Made by a program: the position numbers and the translations under genes
In this document: piece by piece, positions 1-5,938 of the stretch
How positions within the stretch are numbered: position 1 is the stretch's first letter
Layout: each line of letters starts with the position of its first letter
Notes under the pieces: generated by a model
What the model was told of the DNA's origin: nothing
What the model saw: only the letters and a program-made list of their open reading frames with translations
The model's database searches: none
Source of the DNA: Acidimicrobiia bacterium
GTDB taxonomy: Bacteria > Actinomycetota > Acidimicrobiia > Acidimicrobiales > SZUA-35
Reading direction: 5' to 3'
Assembly (NCBI GenBank): GCA_029857855.1
Contig: JAOUGG010000026.1
Span: 1 to 12,091, forward strand
Length of the DNA stretch: 12,091 nucleotides

Positions 1-1
1 C

Positions 2-478
2 GATGTGATCGTGCTGGCCACCGGGTTCACCGTCACCACCTTGGCCGCCCGGCTCAACATCGTCGGACGCGACGGCATCGACCTGGCCGATGACTGGGCC
101 GACGACAACCCCACCGCCTACCTCGGCATGACCGTCCCCCGCTTCCCGAACCTGTTCGTGATGTACGGGCCGAACACCAATCTCGGGCACGGCGGCAGCG
201 GCATGTGGGTCGGTGAGACCCAGGCCCGCTACATCGCCCACTGCCTCACCATGATGGGGGAGCGAGGGTGGACGACCCTCGAGGTACAGCCCGAACGCCG
301 TCGCGACTACACCGCCGAGATCGACGCCGCCCACGCCGACCTCATCTGGACCCACCCCGGGACCAACACCTACTACCGCAACGCCAACGGTCAGGTTCGA
401 TCCCCGATGCCGTTCCGCATGGTCGACTACTGGCATCGCACCCGTCGCCCCGATCCCGACGACTTCCTGGTCGGTTGA
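2..478 (+). CDS. Flavin-containing (Baeyer-Villiger-type) monooxygenase, C-terminal part
   Basis: This gene enters from the left edge; the visible 158 residues are the C-terminal part of a protein that is usually about 500 residues or longer. The frame opens with DVIVLATGF, the ATG-F motif of class B flavoprotein monooxygenases that lies near the second nucleotide-binding fold. It is followed by FPNLFVMYGPNTNLGHGGSG, a hallmark of Baeyer-Villiger and 4-hydroxyacetophenone-type monooxygenases. The ending, with YYRN, a PFRMVDYW block and a short acidic tail, is also typical of that group. Such enzymes use FAD, NADPH and O2 to insert oxygen into ketones or to oxidise soft heteroatoms. The substrate cannot be read from this fragment. 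The N-terminal FAD-binding and NADPH-binding motifs lie outside the window. A GTG at position 5 is an internal valine codon, not a start. Confidence 0.88.
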   Translation, partial: DVIVLATGFTVTTLAARLNIVGRDGIDLADDWADDNPTAYLGMTVPRFPNLFVMYGPNTNLGHGGSGMWVGETQARYIAHCLTMMGERGWTTLEVQPERRRDYTAEIDAAHADLIWTHPGTNTYYRNANGQVRSPMPFRMVDYWHRTRRPDPDDFLVG

Positions 479-720
479 CCGGTATCGGCGCCGACGATCC
501 GGCCCGATTGTCACCAGATGCAAACGTCGGGTCCGCTTGACTGATTCTTAGTGGAGCCCTGGCCCTACCAAGGCCGTGCTGCGCCCCGGCGGTCAGCGCG
601 CTCCGATACGGTGTACATGCCGCCTTCGAACCGTGAGGCTAGGACTGCAGCCCACCATGGACTGTGGCTCGCCGTTCGACTATCGGGTTTGTAGACCGAA
701 GCCGGCAGCTGGCGTATGTG
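479..720. other. Intergenic stretch without a recognisable gene
   Basis: About 240 bases separate the monooxygenase stop from the chosen start of the acidic-tail protein. I see no convincing ORF, RNA gene or T-tract terminator here. There is a perfect 10-bp palindrome (TCGGCGCCGA, 485-494) just after the monooxygenase stop, too short to call a terminator. A TTGACT at 537-542 resembles a -35 box but has no acceptable -10 at 16-18 bases. The promoter of the next gene probably lies here but cannot be placed. The segment 664-720 is open in frame with the next gene and could be its N-terminus if a GTG start at 664 is used. Confidence 0.5.
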
Positions 721-1275
721 ATGAGACCGCTCAAAGTTTGGCACAGGGTCGGACCTCCGACCTGGAAGAGATCGGGCACACTGGTGTTCACCGCGGTCAT
801 TGGCGTGCTGCTCGTCGGCGGTACCGCCATGGCCGCCAACCTGGGTCTGCTCACATCCACTGCACCCCGTGAACGCGGTTACCGGCTCGAGGTTCCACGT
901 CCGGCACTTTCGGTCAGCCTGCCGCCGACCTCTTCGACATCCTCAACCGTTGATTCGACGTCGACGTCGACGTCCGAGGACGCCGAAGAAGAGGATCAAG
1001 ACACCGACGACGGCGCTGACGATTCGTCGACTGCCGAACACTCGAGCGATGACCATTCCGAGGCCGACGATCGCGAGTCCGACGATGTGTCATCGGGTGA
1101 CGATAGCGAATCTGATCCCGACGACGACGACGATGTCGACACCGACGACGACGCCGATTCGACGTCGGCGGAGGAAGCCGACGATCCGGACCGGCGCCGG
1201 GCACGGTCGGACGAATCCGGCAGGAACGACGGCGTGCCCCGCCTAAGCCGCAACGGCGCGCTCGACGACGACTGA
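721..1275 (+). CDS. Small membrane-anchored protein with acidic low-complexity tail
   Basis: I do not recognise a family. From the ATG at 721 the protein has 184 residues. It has a basic N-terminus (residues 1-18), one hydrophobic segment (about 19-42, LVFTAVIGVLLVGG core) that is a signal anchor or signal peptide, and a tail from about residue 68 to 155 made almost only of Ser, Thr, Asp and Glu. The last 25 residues are mixed, with an RRRAR patch. The likely topology is N-in with the acidic tail outside the membrane. The tail looks disordered and could bind cations or contact the cell wall; that is inference. An in-frame GTG at 664 would add 19 residues before the hydrophobic segment. I prefer 721 because it gives a normal short n-region, but neither start has a clear Shine-Dalgarno sequence. 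Third codon positions are GC-rich in the tail, which supports this frame over the other open frames. Confidence 0.6.
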   Translation: MRPLKVWHRVGPPTWKRSGTLVFTAVIGVLLVGGTAMAANLGLLTSTAPRERGYRLEVPRPALSVSLPPTSSTSSTVDSTSTSTSEDAEEEDQDTDDGADDSSTAEHSSDDHSEADDRESDDVSSGDDSESDPDDDDDVDTDDDADSTSAEEADDPDRRRARSDESGRNDGVPRLSRNGALDDD

Positions 1276-1277
1276 CA

Positions 1278-1304
1278 AAGCCGACCTGCGCCGGCGGCCG
1301 GCTT
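1278..1304. terminator. Possible terminator between convergent genes
   Basis: Arms at 1278-1286 (AAGCCGACC) and 1296-1304 (GGCCGGCTT) form a 9-bp stem with one mismatch and a 9-base loop. The stem sits just after the stop of the acidic-tail gene and 30 bases before the stop of the convergent histidine kinase gene. The trailing bases (TGTTCC) are only weakly T-rich, so this is a modest candidate for intrinsic termination. On the minus strand it would lie just downstream of the kinase gene, so it could serve both genes. Confidence 0.35.
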
Positions 1305-1334
1305 GTTCCGGCTGCGGCCCCAACGATTGGTCGG

Positions 1335-2864
1335 TCACCGGGTCTCGGCGGTTCGACGGGGACGACCCCAGCGTCGATTCTTCACCGCACCATTCTCCGC
1401 TTCATCCAAGTGGTCGTTGAGCGGCGACCATTCGACCGTGTTGCGATACACGGTGTCGGAGGACCGCGGCTCGGTGAGGCGCCCGTCGCTCGGGAACAGC
1501 GTCGGCCAGCCGGTGGTCACCCGAAGCCCGCGGCCGTGAGGATTGTCATCGAAGATCAACGTTCCGCCGCTGGCCTCGATGAGCGACGCTACGACGGCCA
1601 GACCGAGCCCCGTTCCCGGGCGGCCGTGGTCGGCCCGCCAGAACCGGTCGGTGGCCCGGGCCTTTTCCTCGTCGCTCAGCCCGGGGCCCTCGTCGGTGAC
1701 GACCAGGCGGTGATGCATGTGACCCCGTTCGACCGACACGAGGATACGAGACCGTGGCGGCGCCACGTGCAGGGCGTTGTCGAGCAGGTTGTCGAGGACC
1801 TGTTCCACAGCGCCTGCCACGGCGATTGCTTCGACCTTGCCCTTGGGGCGGTTCAACAGCAGCTCGACGTCGTGCTCGGCCGTCGCCTGCCAGGTGTTGA
1901 CGCGATCAGCGGCGAGCGAGCCGAGGTCCACGGGGGTGAGACTGGGCGGACCGTCGTTGCGGGCCAGCTTGAGAAGGTCGCCCACGAGCTTCGAGAGCCG
2001 AATCGTCTCCTCGATTGCCGCTTCGATCTCCACCTTGGACGTGGTGTCGATGGCCGCCGCTTCGAGGTTCTCCAGCCGGAGTCTCAATGAGGTAAGCGGC
2101 GTGCGGAGCTGATGCGAGGCGTCGCCGACGAACGAGCGGTGGCGTTCGATCAGCTGCTCGAGCTGGCGGCCCATGGCGTTCATCGAGTCGGCCAGCTCCT
2201 GGATCTCGCCCGGCGTCTCGGGGTCCGACACCTGGAGCGGACTGAAGTCCCCCCGACCGAAGCGGAGCGCCGAGGTCCGCAGCCTCTTGATCGGTTCCGT
2301 GGCCGACCGGGCGACCGTGAGACCGACCAGGGCGAGCGCGGCCAGGATCAGCGCGGCGATTGCAACGAGGCCGATCCAGAATCGACGGATCCGACTGTTC
2401 ACCTCCTCGGCGTCGATCGTGAGCCGCAGCGCCCCCTGCACGTTGCCGCCCGACGCGATCGGTACCGCCACATACAGCAACTCCGCGTCGAGCGTGTCGG
2501 AGTTGCGGTAGCCGGCGTCCCGTAGCCCGTCGAGGGCGACCACGATCTCGGGTCGTGTGGCGAAGTTCCGGCCCGACTCCCGGCTCGTGTCGGCCACCGA
2601 GATTCCGCTGTCGTCGACGACGACAAGACGGGCGCCGGTCTCGGCACTGTAGTTTCGGGCCACGGCCAGGTCGCTGTTGGGAGCCGGTGAGTCGGCGTCG
2701 AGGACGTCCTGGTAGTAGGTGGCCAGCACCACCGCATCACGTTCGGCGTTGGCGATGAAGCGCTCCCGCTCCAACTGGTAGTAGAAGATGGCGAGCGGGA
2801 TCTCGAGGATCAGGAGAACGATCAGACTGACCAGCAGATAACTCAGAACGAGCCTGCGGGTCAC
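1335..2864 (-). CDS. Two-component sensor histidine kinase
   Basis: A 509-residue membrane kinase with standard architecture. TM1 is at about 8-28, an extracytoplasmic sensor region of about 130 residues follows, and TM2 is at about 163-184. A HAMP linker (185-237) leads to the HisKA dimerisation domain with the H-box ASHQLRTPL and phospho-acceptor His251. The HATPase domain (about 350-452) has an N-box (QVLDNLLDNALHVA), a G1 box (DEGPG, 391-395) and a G2 box (GTGLGL). It should autophosphorylate and pass phosphate to the response regulator encoded just upstream. The start is GTG at 2864, whose GTGA overlaps the stop of a possible 39-residue ORF. The Shine-Dalgarno sequence is weak, so coupling is plausible. 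After the ATPase domain there is an unusual tail of about 50 residues ending in a basic stretch. The signal sensed cannot be read from the sequence. Confidence 0.93.
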   Translation of the reverse strand: MTRRLVLSYLLVSLIVLLILEIPLAIFYYQLERERFIANAERDAVVLATYYQDVLDADSPAPNSDLAVARNYSAETGARLVVVDDSGISVADTSRESGRNFATRPEIVVALDGLRDAGYRNSDTLDAELLYVAVPIASGGNVQGALRLTIDAEEVNSRIRRFWIGLVAIAALILAALALVGLTVARSATEPIKRLRTSALRFGRGDFSPLQVSDPETPGEIQELADSMNAMGRQLEQLIERHRSFVGDASHQLRTPLTSLRLRLENLEAAAIDTTSKVEIEAAIEETIRLSKLVGDLLKLARNDGPPSLTPVDLGSLAADRVNTWQATAEHDVELLLNRPKGKVEAIAVAGAVEQVLDNLLDNALHVAPPRSRILVSVERGHMHHRLVVTDEGPGLSDEEKARATDRFWRADHGRPGTGLGLAVVASLIEASGGTLIFDDNPHGRGLRVTTGWPTLFPSDGRLTEPRSSDTVYRNTVEWSPLNDHLDEAENGAVKNRRWGRPRRTAETR

Positions 2865-2980
2865 CGATCGATCTTTTCATCCCGTACGAAGGACTCCAGC
2901 GGTCGATGTTTCGCCGTCGGGCGAAACTCGGTTAGCACCTGCGCCGCAGGTGCGACTGCCTCCGGCACCGCGACGGTCAT
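2861..2980 (-). CDS. Possible 39-residue ORF linking regulator and kinase genes
   Basis: The 112-base gap between the response regulator stop and the kinase start is filled exactly by a 39-codon ORF. Its ATG (2980-2978) overlaps the regulator stop as ATGA, and its TGA (2863-2861) overlaps the kinase GTG as GTGA. The predicted peptide begins MTVAVPEAV and ends VRDEKIDR. It has no membrane segment, no cysteine and no domain I recognise. About two thirds of its third codon positions are G or C, lower than in the flanking genes, so coding pressure is doubtful. The kinase start lacks a good Shine-Dalgarno sequence, so translation of this ORF could serve mainly to carry ribosomes to the kinase start. 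Alternatively it is a chance open frame across a spacer that contains two hairpins. Confidence 0.35.
   Translation of the reverse strand: MTVAVPEAVAPAAQVLTEFRPTAKHRPLESFVRDEKIDR
2908..2953 (-). other. Two perfect hairpins in the regulator-kinase spacer
   Basis: Two perfect stem-loops lie 7 bases apart. The first pairs GTTTCGCC (2908-2915) with GGCGAAAC (2920-2927) around a 4-base loop. The second pairs GCACCTGC (2935-2942) with GCAGGTGC (2946-2953) around a 3-base loop. Both are in the transcript between the response regulator and the histidine kinase. Neither is followed by a T-tract, so they are not simple terminators. They could lower kinase expression relative to regulator, mark an RNase site, or be a small palindromic repeat inserted in the genome. 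Confidence 0.55.
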
Positions 2981-3642
2981 GACTCCGGCTGGTTCTCCGC
3001 CAAACGAAAGCCGACGCCGCGGATGGTCTGGATCAGCGAGGGGTCGGTCTTCTTGCGTAGCGACGCCACGTGAACGTCGAGGGTCTTGGTCGACCCCCAC
3101 CAGTTCTCGTCCCAGACGTCGTTGATCAACTGCTCACGGGTCACTGCGGCGCCCGGATCGGAGGCCAGCGCCGCCAGCAGATCGTATTCCTTGGGCGTCA
3201 GATCCACCCGGTTGCCGTCGTATTCGACGTGACGGGCCCGGCGGTCGATGCTGAGCGATCCCCACTCGACCCGCTCCTCCTCGGCCGGCCGAGATGCGGC
3301 CCGCCGGAGCACGGCCCTGATCCTGGCCACCAGCTCGCGGAAACCGAACGGCTTGACCACATAGTCGTCGGCCCCCAGTTCGAGGAGCATCACCCGATCG
3401 ATCTCGTCCTCCCGGGCGGTCACGACGATGATGGGCACGGTGCTGGCCGCCCGCAGGTTCTGGCAGACCACCCGACCGTCGAGATCAGGGAGACCGAGAT
3501 CCAATAGGACCAGGTCGACCGGGTCGGCCTGCAAGGCCTGAGCGCCGGTTGTGGCGAGCTGAACCACGAATCCCTCTCGTTCCAGTCCCGCCTTAAGCGG
3601 CTGGCTGATCGACGAATCGTCTTCAACTAGCAGAAGCTCCAC
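2977..3642 (-). CDS. OmpR/PhoB-type response regulator
   Basis: A 221-residue DNA-binding response regulator and the partner of the downstream kinase. The receiver domain (about 1-113) has the acidic pair D8/D9 in LLVEDD, the phospho-acceptor D48 in LVLLDLGLPD, T75 in VVTARE and K97 in VVKPFG. The C-terminal winged-helix domain (about 125-216) has the LTPKEYDLLAALA start, the recognition-helix segment STKTLDVHVASLRKK and the RGVGFRL wing. I chose GTG at 3642 because it puts VELLLVEDD at the usual distance from the N-terminus. An ATG at 3681 would add 13 residues, including three cysteines, that receiver domains normally lack. Neither start has a strong Shine-Dalgarno sequence. The stop overlaps the ATG of the possible 39-residue ORF. 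The regulated genes are unknown; the block it sits in and the divergent sulfur operon are candidates by proximity only. Confidence 0.93.
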   Translation of the reverse strand: MELLLVEDDSSISQPLKAGLEREGFVVQLATTGAQALQADPVDLVLLDLGLPDLDGRVVCQNLRAASTVPIIVVTAREDEIDRVMLLELGADDYVVKPFGFRELVARIRAVLRRAASRPAEEERVEWGSLSIDRRARHVEYDGNRVDLTPKEYDLLAALASDPGAAVTREQLINDVWDENWWGSTKTLDVHVASLRKKTDPSLIQTIRGVGFRLAENQPES

Positions 3643-3721
3643 GCAGCAAGGATCGCACCCTGCCCGCCCAATCACAAACATTTTTGTCGATCGGTGGGCA
3701 GCTTTGCGGAAACCCGGTCGT

Positions 3722-4501
3722 TCAGGGCTGGGCCAAAAGCCTCCGTGAGGCCTCGATGACCACGTCGATCGCCCGCTCCTCGGTGGCGGCGATGGCGGCC
3801 TCGTCGGTGGGGATCTCCTCGACGGCGCGGTTGGCGATCACGCCGGCAACGCATCCGGCCCGCCAACCGTTGGCCGAGCACATCGTGAACAGGGTGGCCG
3901 ATTCCATCTCGTAGTTGACGACGTGCAGCGCCTTCCAGTCGGCCAGCGAGCCCCGGAACCGGGCCGTGACGGAGCCGGCGACGGTGTCGTAGCGTTCCTG
4001 GCCCGGATAGAAGGTGTCACTCGACGCGGTGATGCCGACCCGGTAGTCGGCCCCGACCGCCTCGGCCGCTTCGACCAGGGCTTTGGTGCACCAGAAGTCG
4101 GAGGCCGCCGGGTACTCACCGGGTGCGAAATGGAAGCTGGCGCCGTCGAGCCGGACCGCGGCCTGGGTGATGACGATCGTGCCGGACGGGACATCCGGTT
4201 GGATCGAACCGGTTGTGCCGACCCGAAGGAAGGTTCGCACCCCGAGTTGTGCCAGCTCCTCGACGGCAATCGAGACCGACGGGCCGCCGATGCCGGTCGA
4301 GCACACGACGACCGGTGTGCCGTCGAGTTCGCCGAGGTGGCTCGTGAACTCGCGGTTCGACGCGAGGTGTCGGGAATCGGTCAAACGTGCGGCGACCCTG
4401 GCCACCCGAGCCGGGTCACCGGGAACGATCGCCAGTGAGGCCCCGGCGAGGTCGGCGGCCTCGAGGCCGAGATGGAACACGAACGCTTGCTTGGAAGCCA
4501 T
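3722..4501 (-). CDS. udp: Uridine phosphorylase
   Basis: A 259-residue enzyme that resembles E. coli Udp along its whole length. It carries out phosphorolysis of uridine to uracil and ribose 1-phosphate in the cytoplasm for pyrimidine salvage. Visible motifs are the N-terminal FHLGL and IVPGDPARV (phosphate loop), the family signature TGIGGPSVSIAVEELAQLG, and FLRVGTTGS with the phosphate-contacting Arg and Thr. SSDTFYPGQERYD follows, with the Gln and Arg that read the uracil ring in Udp. NYEMESATL contains the ribose-binding Met-Glu. All of these key residues are present, so the enzyme should be active. I chose ATG at 4501, which gives MASKQAFVFHLGL; a GTG at 4531 would add ten residues without family support. 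It lies 69 bases after the MFS gene and about 80 before the regulator, so co-transcription is likely but unproven. Confidence 0.95.
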   Translation of the reverse strand: MASKQAFVFHLGLEAADLAGASLAIVPGDPARVARVAARLTDSRHLASNREFTSHLGELDGTPVVVCSTGIGGPSVSIAVEELAQLGVRTFLRVGTTGSIQPDVPSGTIVITQAAVRLDGASFHFAPGEYPAASDFWCTKALVEAAEAVGADYRVGITASSDTFYPGQERYDTVAGSVTARFRGSLADWKALHVVNYEMESATLFTMCSANGWRAGCVAGVIANRAVEEIPTDEAAIAATEERAIDVVIEASRRLLAQP

Positions 4502-4570
4502 GATTGTGAGCGTAATCCACCTGGCGACCACCCTGCACCACGTCCGGCCACCCGGCCGAGTCTTGAACGT

Positions 4571-5779
4571 CTACGTGACGAGCCCGCGTCGACTCCGGCC
4601 CGGCCGCAGCGCCAACGCCGAGGAGACCACGACGATGAGCCCGATGAGCGCCGCCGACGTGATGGTGGCCAGCGCGGTGCGATTGCTGGAGACCGAGGCC
4701 AACGACGTGACGATCACCGGCATCGACATGAACGGGTAGGCGAACAGGTAGAAAGTCGATGTCAGCGCTCCGCGCCGGTGATCCTCGGCGATGGCGCCGA
4801 GGATGGCGAGGCATCCGGCGGTGATGCAGCCCGAGGCGGCTCCGAGCAGCATGGCGGCGGGGAGGACGAGAGGCCAGCCACCGGTCCAGAACGCCGTCGT
4901 TCCGAGCAGGTAGCCGCCGAATCCCATGGTCATGCCGGCGATGAGGGTCGGTGTCGGTCCCCAGCGGTTCAAGGTCGGGCGGGCGACGATGGCGCTCCAG
5001 GCGGTCAGCGTCGAAGCGGCTCCGGCAACCTGGATCTCGTTGCCCGGCATGGCCGAGCTCAGGAGGACCGGGAAGAGGGCGAACGAGGTCGAGGGAAAGG
5101 CGAAGACCCAGATGGCGGCCGGGAAGACGGTGAGCCAGAAGACGACCCGACCGTTTCGGGGGATGCCAAGGTTCGGGCGGAGCGACGATCGTGTGACCGC
5201 CGCCGGGCGGGTCTCGGGGGTTCGGACGAGGAACGGCAGCACCAGCGCCGTCAACACGATGTGCAGGACGAAGGGCGTCACGAGGGGCCACGGCGCCACC
5301 AGAGCGAGGACCGCGGAGATCGCCGGGCCGAACCCGAACCCGATGTAGGTGGCGAGCGTGGTCCAGACCGCCGCCTTGACCTGGGTGCCCGGCCCGAGCA
5401 GCTCCTGGACCCAAGCGGTCCCGGCGGCGAGAACCGCTCCGACCGACACGCCGAGGAGCCACCGTCCGGCGAGGAGCAGCGGGTAGGAGTTGCGGCCGAG
5501 GAGGATCAAGAACGAGGCCAGTGCGGCGGTGGCCACGAACGGCACGGTCATGGGTTTGCGGCCGAAGCGATCGGCGGCAGGTCCGGCGAACAGCAGCGTG
5601 GTCAGGATCCCGACGACGTAGACGGCGAAGATGGTCTGGGTCTGGGTCGGGCCGAGGTCCAGGCGGTCGCGGTAGGCGACGAGAAATGGCGTCGAGACGT
5701 TGGTGGCGTAGGCGGTGAGGAAGATCGCGGTCAGCGCCAGCCGGTGATGGGGGACCGCTGTCCGTGAAGCCACCCGCAA
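4571..5779 (-). CDS. MFS transporter, probably 12 transmembrane segments
   Basis: A 402-residue major facilitator superfamily protein composed mostly of hydrophobic helices. The first helix starts near residue 13. Motif A, GPAADRFGRKP, lies in the loop after helix 2 (about residues 66-76). GRWLLGVSVGAVLAAGTAWV resembles the helix 4 region of drug/proton antiporters and sugar efflux permeases. A polar central loop near residues 180-200 separates two six-helix halves. A basic tail (LRPGRSRRG) ends the protein inside the cell. The substrate is unknown. The neighbouring uridine phosphorylase makes a nucleoside or nucleobase possible, but efflux of a toxic compound is just as likely. The start is uncertain: TTG at 5779 lies 11 bases after a GGGGAG sequence, while GTG at 5773 would be two codons shorter. 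The gene is divergent from the sulfur operon across a 159-base spacer. Confidence 0.9.
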   Translation of the reverse strand: MRVASRTAVPHHRLALTAIFLTAYATNVSTPFLVAYRDRLDLGPTQTQTIFAVYVVGILTTLLFAGPAADRFGRKPMTVPFVATAALASFLILLGRNSYPLLLAGRWLLGVSVGAVLAAGTAWVQELLGPGTQVKAAVWTTLATYIGFGFGPAISAVLALVAPWPLVTPFVLHIVLTALVLPFLVRTPETRPAAVTRSSLRPNLGIPRNGRVVFWLTVFPAAIWVFAFPSTSFALFPVLLSSAMPGNEIQVAGAASTLTAWSAIVARPTLNRWGPTPTLIAGMTMGFGGYLLGTTAFWTGGWPLVLPAAMLLGAASGCITAGCLAILGAIAEDHRRGALTSTFYLFAYPFMSMPVIVTSLASVSSNRTALATITSAALIGLIVVVSSALALRPGRSRRGLVT

Positions 5780-5853
5780 AGTCTGGCCGTCTCCCCGACG
5801 AGGCGACGAACCGGGCCGCCATCGGCCATCGGCTGTGGCTCAGAGCGGCTCGC

Positions 5854-5882
5854 TTGACCAAGAGTCCGAAAGACCGTACATT
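5854..5882 (+). promoter_or_regulatory. Sigma-70-type promoter of the sulfur operon
   Basis: TTGACC (5854-5859, five of six matches to the -35 consensus) and TACATT (5877-5882, four of six to the -10 consensus) are separated by exactly 17 bases. Transcription would start near 5889, giving a leader of about 50 bases before the persulfide dioxygenase ATG. It is the only good promoter match I find in the divergent spacer. It would drive all three genes of the plus-strand operon. Confidence 0.6.
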
Positions 5883-5927
5883 AGGATCAACGCGGGGTCG
5901 ACAAGCTCGTCGCCGACCGCGAGGACG

Positions 5928-5933
5928 AAGGGG
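5928..5933 (+). promoter_or_regulatory. Shine-Dalgarno site for the persulfide dioxygenase gene
   Basis: AAGGGG, five bases before the ATG at 5939, fixes this start. No other in-frame start nearby has comparable support. Confidence 0.7.
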
Positions 5934-5938
5934 ATGTC

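Noticed and set aside
4472..5767. 431-codon plus-strand frame opposite the MFS gene
   Set aside because: The translation is almost only Gly, Arg, Glu, Asp and Gln, typical of the complement of a hydrophobic GC-rich gene. The minus-strand MFS motifs are real.
4416..5861. 481-codon second minus-strand frame over the MFS gene
   Set aside because: Arg/Pro/His-rich out-of-frame translation of the MFS gene; the MFS frame has motif A and regular membrane helices.
5878..5904. Possible minus-strand promoter (TTGTCG, TAATGT) for the MFS gene overlapping the plus promoter
   Set aside because: The spacer is only 15 bases and the -10 matches in three positions, too weak to list.
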